Positions 48,150-60,768 of a stretch of 64,000 bases of DNA are shown here, piece by piece. The position numbers were made by a program, and so were the translations under genes. The stretch's first letter is position 1. Each line of letters starts with the position of its first letter. The notes under the pieces were generated by a model that was given only the letters and a program-made list of their open reading frames with translations, had not been told where the DNA came from and did not search any database. Source of the DNA: Protopterus annectens (taxonomy: Eukaryota > Chordata > Ceratodontiformes > Protopteridae). The stretch spans positions 476,281,988 to 476,345,987 of the forward strand of contig NC_056738.1 in assembly GCF_019279795.1 (NCBI RefSeq), written 5' to 3'.

Positions 48150-48950
48150 TTTGGGGGGCTTGATATATTCATGTATTCCGACATAGGCCAGGTGCAGTTC
48201 CTGGTATTAGGACAGTAGTCTGCAGCAGGCTATATATTGGGAGGCGGTTTTAGCCATTGGTATTTGACCATGGCTAATCCATGCTGCTTCTTGTTGTGGT
48301 ACCAACATGGGGGTGTGGTTATCCTTGCCATTTCTTGCTAGTCACCTTCCTTTTGTAGCTTGTTCCATGTTTTCTGGCTGTACAGCACAGTATGAGATGT
48401 GACCTGGTAGTGTTAGGGTGCTGATGTGAGCCTTGACCCAGTTCTCTATTACAGGACTGGTATCTACATTCTCCATACTGTGTGCGTTTACACTGCACAC
48501 ATCTTGCTGTTTATACATCTGTCATTGGGTAGCATTACATCTAGGTTCCTATCCCTTGTAGAACCTATGAAGGTGGGTTTGTGTTTTGAGACTTACCTAT
48601 TCAGGGCATGCTGTGGGCACTGACAGCCTTTGCCAGTATCCATGGGGCATGGCATGATAGGTGCACGCCACCCCTAGCAGGTGGTGCATCATGTCATGCT
48701 CCGCATGTCTTCCCAGCCTGAAACACATTGGCTCCCCTTTGACTAACTGCATTACTTCAGCCAGTTATTGCACTTGATCATCCCATCGTCATTTTGTGGC
48801 TTCATGCTTGGTAAGGGTGGATGTTAGTCAGGGTGCTCATGTGTGCATATAGTACATGGTGTTACATTACTTAACACATGGCATTCATGCCTCAGGTGGT
48901 GCTGCAGGGCTGCCTCTGTCGGATGCACATATTACACTTCCCTGTACATG
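48150..48950 (-). repeat. Degenerate CR1-like LINE, endonuclease/ORF1 part (copy 3)
   Basis: Parallels 46,400-46,860 of copy 2 block by block: the GTGACCTGGTAGTGTTAGGGTGC start, the CATCTGTCATTGGGTAGCATTAC block, the CAGCCTTTGCCAGTATCCA block, and GGCTTCATGCTTGGTAAGGGTGG. Ends near the transposase 3' side. Confidence 0.6.
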
Positions 48951-49027
48951 TTTGTGAGCAGGTCATGTAATTTTAGGCATCCATGTTATTATTTGAGTGA
49001 GTCAGAGGGGTATCATTCCCAGGGTTC

Positions 49028-50179
49028 CTACTGAGCCAGTGTATGTGCTATGCGTTGCCTCTTTGCCAAGGCCAGGGCATACTGGGCACGCCTACTTCTG
49101 CCTACTGGGGCAGGCTCAGGTTGTTCCTCCTCCGAGTCACGCTCTGCCTGTGATGGCCTTGGCAATGGTGGGGGGCTGTTTGGCCCAGCCCTATGCTGGT
49201 CCTGATGCAGCTGTTTTTGCAAGATCATATTATGTAGCATAGCACATACCATGACAATTTGGGTACATGTAGTTGGTGTGTATTGCAAGGCTCCACCAGA
49301 TGTGTCCAGACACCGGAACCGTGACTTGAGCAACCCAAACACACGCTCTATTACATTATGTGTTTGTGTGTGTGCCTCATTATGGCATTCCTGTTCAGGT
49401 GTGTGTGCGTTTCTGATGGGTGTCATCAGCCACGGCTTCAGTGCATAACCTGAATCCCCCACTAGGTGTCCGTGTGGGATGTCCCCATTGGCAAATGTCT
49501 GGTACAGCTGCATCAAATGCCAGATGTGGGAATCGTGGTAACTCCCAGGGCAGCCAGCACACACATTCATTATTATGCCCTGGGCATCACACACGACCTG
49601 GCAGTTGATGGAGGGGAAGCCCTTGCAGATAATGTAGGCCCTACCCCGCTCACCGGCTGGTGCTTTGATGCGTATGTGTGTGCAGTCTATTGCACCCACT
49701 ACCTCAGGGTATTCCGCTATTTGCTGGAAGAGACGCATATTGCTGGCCAATACCTCACGGGCATTGGGGAAATATACATGATCACCGACATGTGCTGACA
49801 TGGCATCCAGGAACTGGTGCAGTACCCTGGAGGCTGATGCCTGTGATATCCCCATCATATCGCCAGTTGGTCTCTGGAAGGTACCTGTTGCTAGTATTCT
49901 TAGGCCAACACATACCTTGGTTTCCACTGGGATGGGTTCCCCTCTGTTAGTTCTGTGTGTGAGGCGTGGCCTGCACAGCTCAACAATTTGCTGCAGGAGC
50001 TCTCTGTCCACTCTATAGCGCTCTACTATCTCCAGCTCATGTAACCCGTGGTAGGTGACCCTGGGCCTGTACACTCTTCTCCATCTTCTCACTGTGGGTT
50101 GTCTGGCACCATCTGCATTGTCACCACCCTCAGCAAGTCGCCTATGTCTCATTATGACAGCTATGGCAGCCCCTAACAT
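49028..50179 (-). CDS. PIF/Harbinger transposase (HARBI1-like), uninterrupted ORF
   Basis: DDE-class nuclease that excises and integrates Harbinger transposons, normally with the Myb-like partner that this element also encodes. 383 aa, normal length for the family. Residues ~45-125 form the helix-turn-helix N-terminal region ('GDMMGISQASASRVLHQFL'). The catalytic triad is intact: D165 ('VGAIDCTHIRIK'), D242 ('VGDSGYALKPWL') and E278 ('NVIERVFGLLKSRF'), with 35 residues between the last two. 'CPGSYHDSHIWHL' is also typical. The C-terminus is a Ser/Pro/Glu-rich tail and a basic end. ATG at 50,177-50,179 is chosen because the same start and length occur in the copy at 62,720. It lies 1.42 kb from the right end, reading inward. 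Confidence 0.93.
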   Translation of the reverse strand: MLGAAIAVIMRHRRLAEGGDNADGARQPTVRRWRRVYRPRVTYHGLHELEIVERYRVDRELLQQIVELCRPRLTHRTNRGEPIPVETKVCVGLRILATGTFQRPTGDMMGISQASASRVLHQFLDAMSAHVGDHVYFPNAREVLASNMRLFQQIAEYPEVVGAIDCTHIRIKAPAGERGRAYIICKGFPSINCQVVCDAQGIIMNVCAGCPGSYHDSHIWHLMQLYQTFANGDIPHGHLVGDSGYALKPWLMTPIRNAHTPEQECHNEAHTQTHNVIERVFGLLKSRFRCLDTSGGALQYTPTTCTQIVMVCAMLHNMILQKQLHQDQHRAGPNSPPPLPRPSQAERDSEEEQPEPAPVGRSRRAQYALALAKRQRIAHTLAQ

Positions 50180-50429
50180 TTCTGCTCTGAGTTAAGCTTT
50201 TTCAGTTTTCACTTCTATTAGCTTACTCCTGTCTTGCAGTGTCTCTTAAGGGAAACATCCTGCACTACTGTTTGCAGAGTTTTAAGTGCTGGGCTGGGCT
50301 ACTATTCTGTCTGTGTAATTACCTGCTTCTAATTGTTTTCACCTGCTAGCTTCAGCAGTTATCCCTGCTAGCTTCCTATTAATTCTGTTGCTTTCTTTTT
50401 CCTCTCTGTTTCCTCAGGGGGAGCAACGT

Positions 50430-50710
50430 GCATACCATCAGAAACATGCTCACAGTGGCTTACACGCGCGCTGCGATGCTTACACGGTTCAGAATCTACT
50501 TATTCGGGTTAAAACACGCGTACACCCGCGCAAACACTGTTACACGTCTACCAACAACCTCCAACATACTCAGCCTGCCCTACACGCGTGCACACCCGCG
50601 CAAACAGTGTTAAACATCTCCCAACATGCTCCCACATGCTCAGTCTGCCTTACACGCGCGCACACTGCCCTACTCGCGCTTCATGGAGTACACATGTGCG
50701 CATGCACACC
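50430..50710. promoter_or_regulatory. Right subterminal CG-rich repeat cluster upstream of transposase
   Basis: TTACACGCGCG, AACACGCGTACACCCGCGCA, CTACACGCGTGCACACCCGC and similar words; on the minus strand these read GCGCGTGTAAGC. Located 250-530 bp upstream of the transposase ATG. The homologous position in the second copy is 62,215-62,465. Confidence 0.55.
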
Positions 50711-51583
50711 CAGCAAGAAACTTTGGTGTAAGTAACAGTGTACACCTTCCATTTCTTGACTTTCCATGACTTATCTAGTGGCACACCTCTTTCCATGATC
50801 TGTGTCTGTCATCTGTCATGTTACACTGGCCTCCAATGAACTGCATTTCTTTCTACCATTCCCCCCTGTGATGTCACCTATCTCCTACTCTATTCCTCCC
50901 CCTTGTGTATCTCTTACACTACTCAGAGTGTGCTCATTTGCTATGTGACTGTGAGATTCAGTATCCTAACCCTCATTTACATGAGATTGCCTACTAATGC
51001 TTAGTTACATGTCTTAGACTCAGCTTCCCCCCTTAGCAACCACTACACGGTGGCCATGTTGTTTTTGGTCTGCTGGTCCCTGCATTGTCATTCCATGTAT
51101 TGCATGAAACCCACATTTGTGGGTTTATAACCTTCATTTTCATGTTTTATACAGCGCAGCCCATTTGCACAGGGTTGCGCTGGGTTTAAACATCGCCGAA
51201 AAAAAAAATTATATTTTTAATATTTTGGCATCAGGTTATATTGCCAATGGCCACATATTTGGCCAATGGCATGCTGCCTGAGTCATATGCACCCTTTTTT
51301 TGGAGCTGACATGGCTCCGTTGTGGAATTTGCAGAAACGTACTCAGTTGTCAACTGAGTACATTTCTGCAGCTAAAACGTCTCTTACACGGACTGGTTTC
51401 TGCTTCGTGGATCGCTAATATACCTCATTTGCATACCTTTCAGCTGCAAGTGAGGTATTTAGCATGTCCACGCCCAGTCCATGTAAGAGACCTATTAGCT
51501 GGTCTCTTACACGGAGTTTAGGGCTGTTCCTGGATTGCGAGGCTTGCGTGGAGTGTTGCACGTCTCTTACACTCCATGCAAGC
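50711..51583. other. Right-end noncoding arm of the Harbinger element
   Basis: No gene. On the minus strand it aligns with 61,330-62,200 of the second copy, including AATGTACTCAGTTGACAACT and GGAGCC(A/G)TG(T/A)CAGCTCC. TCCATGTAAGAGA (51,478) and TCTCTTACACGGA (51,380 and 51,503) repeat the subterminal word. Confidence 0.65.
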
Positions 51584-51585
51584 CT
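51540..51585. repeat. Right subterminal hairpin
   Basis: AGGCTTGCGTGGAGTGT (51,540-51,556) and ACACTCCATGCAAGCCT (51,569-51,585) pair with one mismatch around a 12-nt loop, directly inside the right TIR. Counterpart of the left hairpin at 22,320-22,355. Confidence 0.75.
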
Positions 51586-51600
51586 TCGTGAATCCTGCCC
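51584..51600 (-). repeat. Right terminal inverted repeat
   Basis: CTTCGTGAATCCTGCCC, perfect reverse complement of the left TIR, followed by CAT. Confidence 0.85.
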
Positions 51601-51603
51601 CAT

Positions 51604-54600
51604 ATCTTTATATTGCATAAAGTACATATTTAAAATAACCAAGGACTTTTTGGAACTTCTATAAAATACATCTGTACAAATAAGATATTTCCTGAGTCTA
51701 ATAACTCCATGGGTTTGACATAGACTTTCTCAATTTGCTTTACTCATTCAAGCCTATAACACCATTTTTATATTCTTCAAAATAATGCCCATATCTCCTT
51801 ATGGTGTCCAGACCTCTCATGGGTCTGACTTTGTAACTAAGTGACATACCACTTTATAATAGGCAGGATTACAAAGGGCAATGATTTATTAATATAATTA
51901 CACTAATATTGTTAATTTAGGATGGTCTGCAGTAAAAAAGTCTTCATTATCTTATACTTTTTAATTTTTAATTTTTTTTTTTCAGAAAATGCTCTGGATT
52001 GCAAGGATGTGTGTAATCTGTAAGAGGTGTGACATTCCACACCACATAGATGTTAATAAGTTAAGATAACTTATTTGCTTTATTCCAGTGACAAAACTCA
52101 CATTTAATACAGTACCTTCCTTCACACCTGGCATTCATTTTACAAACTGTTCACCAAGGTGTATTATTTTTAAAGCATACTTTCCTCCACAATAAAAGAG
52201 TTTCTTGAAAACACAGACTACAATTAAGAAGTTTCTTGTAATAATTTCTGTGGCATAAAGAAAGAAAGTCCTGACTATACTGCAGCTGACCCCAGTTTGA
52301 TTAGTAGCTCGCATACCTGTAGGAGCTGGCTGTGAAAGATGGGGGTTATTGGCTTCTGATCTCTCTTCCATTCTGGGGTGAAGGGCGGTGTTTCTGCTTG
52401 TCATATAAGACAGGTGGCATTTAGAAGGAGAACAAGGTGCTTGCCTATTGGAATTCTGGGCCACCTTAGTCCATACTGCCATAATGCATTCACACAATGC
52501 TGTAGTGGGGAAATTAACTTGGGGAGCCATGCTTCCCATGTGAAACAACAATAACAATATTGGGTGAGCCACTGAGTGGGAGGGCTGTACTTTTAAGGAA
52601 AGAGGGTAGACCATCCCCCAAGATCAATAAGCTGGCCTGCATCCTACCATCTGCCTGTTGTGAGGGAATGGAGGTCTCAAAGGGGATTAGCAGACAGGAA
52701 GAAGTGGGTTAGCAGGCTCTCACCAAGACTGGAAATACCCATCACATCTCCTGCTGGAAAGGATGGGCCATTTGGGGAAGATGGAGGTGCTACTGGAAAA
52801 GGTCTTGGGAGGGACAAAAAATAATAATATAAATTATAGACTACAACTACAAGCCAGAATTTCATGTTAGTCTCACAAACTTCCTAAAGCTGGGTGCTGA
52901 TATCCTCAGTAACCCCTCCCCTACATCTACACTCTATCTGTAACAACTAAATTCTTTCCATACAGCTTTAAATGCACCTAGTTTTTATTAATTGATTTGT
53001 CTGTGTGACCTTTTTACTTCTACAGAGTTTTATCATAACTTTGGTATAATAAGAGAATGTGTATTTCTTGGGGTGTCTTTACATTGTTATTTTTAAAAAC
53101 TTGGAGGCTTATATAAAACTGTTTCACATTCAGGTGGAGGTATTCTTTTCTTTTTGTGGGAATCAGACAAGAATTAAGGAGGTATAAAATCTGACATATT
53201 ACAAATGAGAGTTTCTGTAAACTCCACCCCTGATATTTATCAGCATATGCCATTTGATCTGTATACACACATAAACTACCAGTATAGTATGTGTCATGCC
53301 TATAAGGATGAGAGCTCTAGATGATAACCTATCATGATGCATTGTAGTGTTACCGCTGCAAAATTAGTCAAACAGTTTCCTGCATGAATAGAATCCATGG
53401 GTTTCTATTTCAGAGGTGAATTTGTGGCTTGCTGACCTGACATCATTATCTGGATAATCAACTATGATATACATTGCTTTGTCGTAAACATAAGATGGAG
53501 TATAACTTTGGGTTGTTTGACATTCATAATGGCTGTCAATGTATCCTGCAATACATAAACTAGGCCAGAATGTTTGGTATAAATTAATGAAGAGTTTAGG
53601 CTGATGCTGCATTGACGTCTACCACATACTAAGCAGAAAAATTGCTGGTTCATGCTGAACAGAAATAGATGCCTGCCAGTAACTGTTAAACAGTATTTTA
53701 TTCTAGAGTGGAAAAGTCTCTGAATAGTGGGAGTTGACCTCACTAATACTTAAGTAAATCACATGCTTATGAATATGGTTAGAAGGTATTCCATTCTATG
53801 GGCACAGGAATTTGTGGCCACTGCACACACTAATCTTATTCATAAGTAAACTTCCTGACTTTCACAACATGACTGATGTGTATGTCTGTTAAAATAACTA
53901 GCTACGAATTCCTGTTTTGTCATGTTCATGGTTACATTTGTGTAGCAAGATCACAACCTAATGTCAAAGGTAGCATGATGCATTTTTAAGCCGGCCAGTG
54001 GTAATAATTTCTTAGCCAAAATATAATCATTTTATGCTGTAATGTCAGTTTTTGTAAAAGAGGTTAAACAGTGACTACAATGATGATTTTCACTATTTCT
54101 AAAATGTGTGGCTAAACATATGAAAGTTTAATTTATTATTTCTGTGATGCATTTTGTTTTCCTGCAACTTGAAATCAGCTTCTTAGTTATATTCTTTGAT
54201 ATTCAATTTTTATATAACTCTTTGTACCCTACATTATGTCATTAATGCTGATCATCTGTCACCCCACACCTACAAGTAGTAGTTAGGGGGTGAGAATCAC
54301 ATCGGCAAATGGTGATGTTTTCATGTTGTAGGCCTCAGTACACTTTACTTTCTTTTTTCAATGTATCACATGTCACTGTGGATAGGAATGTAAATGTCCT
54401 GGTCTGACAGCCTGCCTCTAGCTTATCACTTGAACCTTCATCTATTGTGGGATGCTTATGATGCGGATGCTCTTAGAATCTGAGTGAGGAACCCTCATAC
54501 ACACCTCCAACAGTGGGTAGCCTTATGACTGAACCTCATTTCCTCCCTCCTGCCACCTGTCTGTCTGTCTGGATCAGGGGCACTAGTCTAACCAGGTTCC

Positions 54601-56324
54601 AGAAGCATAGCTACTATGAGTTAAAGGGGGCAGCCACCCCAGGCAGTAGGTGTTGGGGAGAACAATTGTGAGTGCCATGGTCAAGAATGGCTTTTTTTGG
54701 TTCTTCATGAGGGAGTGAGACAGATGTTACACCAGTCAGGAAAATGGCCTTTTTTGTCTCCTCATATAAATGTACTAAGGGCATGAAATGGATATTGTGC
54801 TGCTACTCTGAGGAGCAGCAGTCAGAAAAAAGAACTTTTTTCTTTTGCTCCTCAGTTTATTGTTGTGAGGCACTAAATGAGGGAGCAGCATATGGCACCA
54901 GCTGAAAATGTTATGGATCTGCCAGGTTCATCAGCATCAAAAACAAAGAACTTGCTCATTTGCTAATGAGTTGGCACTACAGCTATTTCTGTGATATCAG
55001 TAAAATGAAATTTTCACCAAAAAACTAATGTAACAACCAAAGATCCCTATCATTTTTTCTGTTTCTATAAATGTTTCCATATATGAGCAATATCTTTGCA
55101 TTATGGCCACCTTAAGCAGCTGGCATAATAATTGTAGAAAAAGGCTGTGCTATTTATTAATCCATTTGTTCAGTCAATCATTAATTAATTTATTTTTTGT
55201 ACTGTTATTTAGACTCTTTACTTATTTTTCATAATTCCAAGATGATTTGTTTTGTGTTTTTCCATCAAGTTTATGCTGCCAGATTATTTAAGTTTTAATC
55301 TATTTTTCAAGCCCGTTTTCCCTTTTCCTACAGAATTTTCCTTTTTTTATCTGAGCACTCCCACTGAAGTCTGGAGTATGTTCACTAATAAATAGGAAAA
55401 TCATCATAGAAACAACTGAAAAGCTGTTACCAAAACATGAGCTAAAAATCACTGGATTGATTGTATGTACTCCAATGAGCTTATAATGTAAGTCACATGT
55501 GGTTCACAACCGGAGAATTCAAGCAAAAATAACTTTATCAGATAGCAGTTTGTGGTAGAGAGAGAGACAATATCTACTTTTTACCTTGTTCTGACATGCC
55601 GTGCACTAAAGCTATGATTAAAACAACTGTATCTGCTTTTTAGGTTCACAATGTTTCTCAGCTGTGCTCTCATTTTCTAACTGACCTTCACTTTTGAGTA
55701 CATCACTTTATAATAATGACAGCTTAAAAACCTTGGTGGTCTCACTCTCCAAATTGTCATATCAGGTCTTCCATAAACTACCACTGCAGACCTTGCTTGC
55801 TACAGTGGTGATGGTGGCTGGCTTGTTGTAAAGGATCTCACAGCATTTCCCATCTCCATCTGCCATAAAGCTTTTAGCATCCACTTTAAGGTATGTTTTG
55901 ATATCTATAATGCTTTCTGTATTGAAATAATGGCCTTTCCAAGCAATGTTCTAAATATTCCCCTATTTGCCATATATATAAGTGGGACACAATTAAATCC
56001 TGGTAGGTCATTAGCTGTTTATAGGTCAAGATATCAATATTAATGTTTTCACATTGCATCTTTTCAAAAAGACCTCTTTACAGGATGAAGATAAAGCTTT
56101 GCAACTGCCTTACCACACAAGAATAACATGTTTGAAAATTCTTTATGGCCACTGTTATGGTATCAAATTGTTGTTTTGTGAATTGTATATAATCAGGTTT
56201 ATCAGGGCAGACAGTTATGACTGAATTACTTTCATCTACAATTTATACAGTGTATCAACTACACATTTCCTTAACTCTTTGATGTTTAACAATATCTGTA
56301 TATGCATAAATTGTATATATCATC
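51604..56324. other. Intergenic, nothing firmly recognised
   Basis: AT-rich. Around 54,690-54,900 there are three loose repeats of a (A)TGG.TTTTTT(T)..TCCTCA block about 90 bp apart. No gene, RNA or TIR identified. Confidence 0.4.
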
Positions 56325-56334
56325 AATGTTTACA

Positions 56335-56616
56335 GGTAGGCCATGGTGGTGCAGCTGTAGTGTTGTCGCCTCACAGCAAGAGGTTCTCCCGTTTGATTCT
56401 CGGCTGGAGCACCTTCTGTGTGGAGTCTACATGTCCTCCCCATGGTTGAGTGGTGTTCGAAAGACATGCTTGAATGGGCGTGCCTTCATTGAAGGTTGGG
56501 CATCAGGCTGGCACCTTGGCACTGTAAAAATCTACTGCCAGTCATTAGCAGACCAGAGTTCTGCTGTGGCGACCCCTAACTGGGAAAAGCAAAAAGAAGA
56601 GCAACAACACACAATT
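56335..56616 (+). repeat. tRNA-derived SINE with 10-bp target duplication
   Basis: A-box-like GGTGGTGCAGCTGTAG near 56,345, B-box GTTTGATTC at 56,391-56,399, then CTGTGTGGAGTCTACATGTC and a 3' end GTGGCGACCCCTAACTGGGA plus an A/G tail. These body words are familiar from fish-type SINEs. AATGTTTACA flanks it exactly at 56,325-56,334 and 56,617-56,626. An open frame across it (56,302-56,727) is accidental. Confidence 0.85.
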
Positions 56617-56626
56617 AATGTTTACA

Positions 56627-59600
56627 AATTATACTATGCTGCATGGATAAATTTGTGGTACCCAGGTGGCAAATGCAAAATATGTGAGATACTGCTTGCA
56701 GTGAATGTATTACCTATACCATTATAAATCTGTATTTTTTTCTCTCAGTCATTATAACTTAGGCATAGGCTTGCCTGCTGTAGAGCCTTACTGATGGAAG
56801 TCCCCATTAAACTGGGATTTTTTACATCTTTACAGTATATTCAGAAGGTATACTTTATTAAAACATCTACAATGATCAGGTGCTGGACAATGACACATAA
56901 AACCATTCTCAGCCTTTGTTTCACCATCCATCTCAAATGCGCTTGTGTTACCATCACATGAGGGGACTGTCCTTATACTTTCACAGAATTTTTTAACTTT
57001 TTAAAATCTAACAGAAAGATCATGATGGCCACTCAAATCACCTCACTGAAATATCTGTCTATCTAGAGAGAGAGAAGGAGAAAGATATGTATAAATATAT
57101 ATAGAGATTTAATTTACTTTCATTTGGGACAAATTATTTTCCAACCATATACATATGTTATAATGGACTCTTACCTTTTATCAACTCCTAGTCATTTTTT
57201 TCTTTTTTCATTACCATCATAATCTTTTACTGCTAGAAGCTTAGCTATACATTCATAAATAATATTTAATCTGAAAATCTGGCTCATGATATTTATCAAT
57301 TTTTTTCTTAATTCATGGCACTTATATATTGTATCCCTTACTCAATATGTAAAGTCTTTTCCTGCTTTGCATTTATGACCACCATAGTGTGTTTTCCAGA
57401 CATTTAAAAAATAAACTGAAGCAATCACATTAAGGGTTCTTATTCTGATGGTTTGGTGATGGCTCTCATTATAGAACCCTTTATTGTTTGCAATATACTG
57501 ATGTGCCTATACATATTAGAAACAGTGAACTATCACTCACCATTTTTTGTTTTTAGACTGTAATTCTACGATGACTTCATTAGCACTTGCAGACTGTTGT
57601 ACATTTTGCTTTTACAAAAGTATATGAAAATTAGTCGTATGAATTTGAAATCTATAATTTGTATGTAATTGTTAGGTTTGCCACCACCACAGCCGTCATG
57701 AGAATCGTTCTGCCAGTCTCTGCAGCACTTTTGCGAAACTAAATGTTTAATTCTGTAGTTCATTCATATTTGGGTAGGACATTGATAACTGATAAAATAA
57801 GCTGAAACCCATCACTCTGCTTTGAAATACCTTAACATATCACCAAGATCAGCCTGCTATTGCAAATCAATATATTTGCAACTGCTCTGTTTCTAAGTAA
57901 ACGCTTCTTTGTGTACTTCTGTATGGTGTAGGTGTCTTGTAAAGTTAATAATGTAACTTCCTGATTGCAGAAATTATTTTTACTACTTGTTTTAACAATA
58001 CCATATACAGCATCTATACACCTCCTCATTCTTACAGATGTTTGTGGCTCACAGTTTATTTTTTTAGGTATTTTTTAGCATATTTCTTATCTTCACTTTA
58101 ACCGTTCCTAAGATAACATTCAAGTCTCTTTTCATTAGTATATTTTTATTATGATTTGTATAGTAGGTAACTATACTTGCTATGTTTCACAGAAATAAAT
58201 ATAACTTGTCACAGTGCTTTCATCAGTGTAATATTTTATAGTTCACAACAGAAAAAGACAGTCCTTGTTATTCTGTTTAACAAAAAAGTGTGTATACGAC
58301 ACATTTCTGTGGCTGGTAATTTAAACTGCAGTGGGTTTATTACTACTGGTACATGGTCCTGTGCACCCTTATTAGCTCTTCAAATACAAAATACACAATT
58401 TTTTTTTTTGCAGTTTTCAACACACTACTGTTTTTATTTAAGGTCAGACTTAAGCCAGTCTATCTCTCCCAGTGTGTATCTTTTATAGTGTCACTTATCA
58501 CATCCAATATAAGATAGGTTTTTAACAACTTTGGATATTGCACAACTTTTGGGTGACATTGACTTCAATCTGCACAGCTATCTTATTCTTCAAATGATTT
58601 ACAATTGGTTTGCTCTTGTAAACAGTAAACAGTTGTCACAGCATACCATGGCACTCATCAGAGCTTCTTTTGTCATACAGGTACAAGTAACATGGTACCA
58701 AGCTTCCTTACTTCCTATACAAGGCTTAAAAAATATTTTTATGACTCTGCAAAGTGACAGTTTCTTCACTGGCTGTCATGCATGCATATTAAGCTCCTTT
58801 CAGATGCATACCAACTAATTAAATTCCATTAAAAAGTATCATATAATGCCTAACGTGTCAAAATATGATGTAATATGCCTGCATTTCTATGCTTTTTCTT
58901 CACCTAGTAGTTTTACATGGTACAGTTTCAGTGGTCACACAGATCTGGAAATACCCCATCCCAGTACTCTTCATCTGGTCATATGCACAACTATGCTTTC
59001 TCTGAGAGTGGAGTAGCCCTCAAAGTGTAAGCTTTGCATCATCAGTTCTCGCAGTAGCTGTATAAGAATGTATTTCATCCAGTATGTCATGATAATCATT
59101 TCTGTTGGCACTGTATCAGACACTTTAAAGATACAAGGGTGTGCATCAAAGCATTTTACAAACTCCTCTATATCTTCCTCACAACTCACTTCTTGGCTGT
59201 TAAAATCTGATAGCATGAAATTGCGGCCACCAATATAACAAGGCTGCACAAAGTTGTTTATCAATTAATTTTTGGTAAGGGTCAAGCTGTTAGCCAAAAC
59301 AAATTGCCTGGAGTGTCATAGATTTAGAGCTGCATTCTACCTGAAATATAATCAACCACTCAGGCACTATATTGTGCTGCTTTTATAAGCCATGACAAGA
59401 ATATGGCACCATCTTCTGTTAACATCATCACTTCTCTTGCAGGGTTCTAGACATGTTGCAACATTTTAGATAACACCACACAGAAGTTGGAAGCTTGCAT
59501 ACTGCTCAGAAAGACAGTGAGGTGCCACAATGTCAAAAGGAAGAACAACTACAGAAGCCTGATTACTGTGACAAGCAAGTATGGTGATTAAAAAAGGCCA

Positions 59601-60768
59601 GACTGTACAAAATGGGATACAGGTCAGTAAAAACAATGGCAGAAAGAGATAGAGAGAAATATGGAGGGAGAGCAAACAGAAGAAATGAAAAAAAAATGTC
59701 CTTTGAAGACTAATTGTGGATTTGTGAAAATGGTGATGTAAACTGGCAGTGTTAAATGGCAAACTGTCCAGGTGGATTGCTGGGATGACATACTGTGAAA
59801 AAGTTTTGCACACCAGGAATTTGAGGATGAGATTTTCAAGACAATAAAAGTTTATGATATGGAACTACATGGGTGGCACTTCCAAAAAGTCATGAGTGGC
59901 ATGTAATTTCTGCCCATCAAACATTTTGAAACTATATGAATACTACTTATGTAAACTAATAAAAATGTTTCAAATGCTTACCACAAGGTATGTAAAATGA
60001 TCTATAAATGTTTATGTGTATTCTTTTAACATTACTTCAGTTTGTATATTTGATGTCCTATAGACCTTTATCTGTAAATACTGAACAGATGGAAAGCAGA
60101 CAGTGTTAACATTCCATGTGTACTTTTAATGCTGTAATGCCTTCATCTCCTCTACTTCATATGGACATTATTTGCAAAATTCCATTCTTCGTCTGGTATT
60201 GAATCAAGCTGTGCTGATTGATTGAAGCCATATTCTAAGCCACTGAAGGATGTTTTTTAGAAACAGTACCTAGAAAAAAGTTACAGAGACTATAATTAAA
60301 TATTGCTGTCTCATGACTAATCTTGTGCATGAAAAATACAGCTGTGGAAAAGGAAGCATTGCTTGCCATTGACACAACAAAGAAACAACATACCTGAGTG
60401 CATTTATTTCAAACACAAAGCATTCCTGAGGGCCATCTGTGGAAAAACTCAGAAGAAAAGTGTTTCATGAAGAGGAGCTAAATTTTATTGCACAGATTTT
60501 GCCAAAAAAAGCCCTGGACAGTTATACAGCTTACCTGGTAATATAATGGAGCAGTATCTGGGTAATGTAACAAGGGTATTTATTTTGCAAACACTACATT
60601 CAGTGAAAGAGTTAACTAATTCTGCATACAAGTACCATGATCCATTTATAGTTCAAAGTAGCAAGTGTCAGAAGTTACTATGTCTAATATATTACTAAAA
60701 TTCCACAAAAGATGATGCAGGAAATTTGCATTCTAATCTAATAGCAGTCATTAAAAATGGAAGCAGGC
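56627..60768. other. Intergenic, nothing recognised
   Basis: AT-rich. No family-like open frame or repeat shared with the rest of the window. Possibly single-copy host DNA. Confidence 0.4.

Larger units (their letters stand above)
22304..51600. mobile_element. 29.3-kb PIF/Harbinger DNA transposon swollen by internal insertions
   Basis: Both ends carry a perfect 17-bp inverted repeat, GGGCAGGATTCACGAAG (22,304-22,320; reverse complement 51,584-51,600), flanked by CAT on both sides (22,301-22,303 and 51,601-51,603). A 3-bp duplication is the Harbinger length, though TWA is more usual. Each end has an adjacent hairpin and repeated TCCRTGTAAGA words. Inside are a transposase reading inward from the right and two Myb/SANT-like genes reading inward from the left, the classic two-gene content. 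Known autonomous Harbingers are several kb long; the excess here is LINE debris, tandem repeats and tRNA-like units. Alternative: the two ends belong to different copies that happen to share CAT. Confidence 0.7.

Noticed and set aside
49251..50018. Plus-strand open frames opposite the transposase (also minus-strand ones at 62.7-63.9 kb)
   Set aside because: Antisense shadows of the intact transposase. They follow its sequence conservation and have no family features.
52135..52614. 159-aa minus-strand open frame as a host exon
   Set aside because: No recognisable domain, no clear splice context, and the N-terminal part is low-complexity.
56302..56727. 141-aa open frame
   Set aside because: It spans the SINE and its flanks; no protein family is expected.
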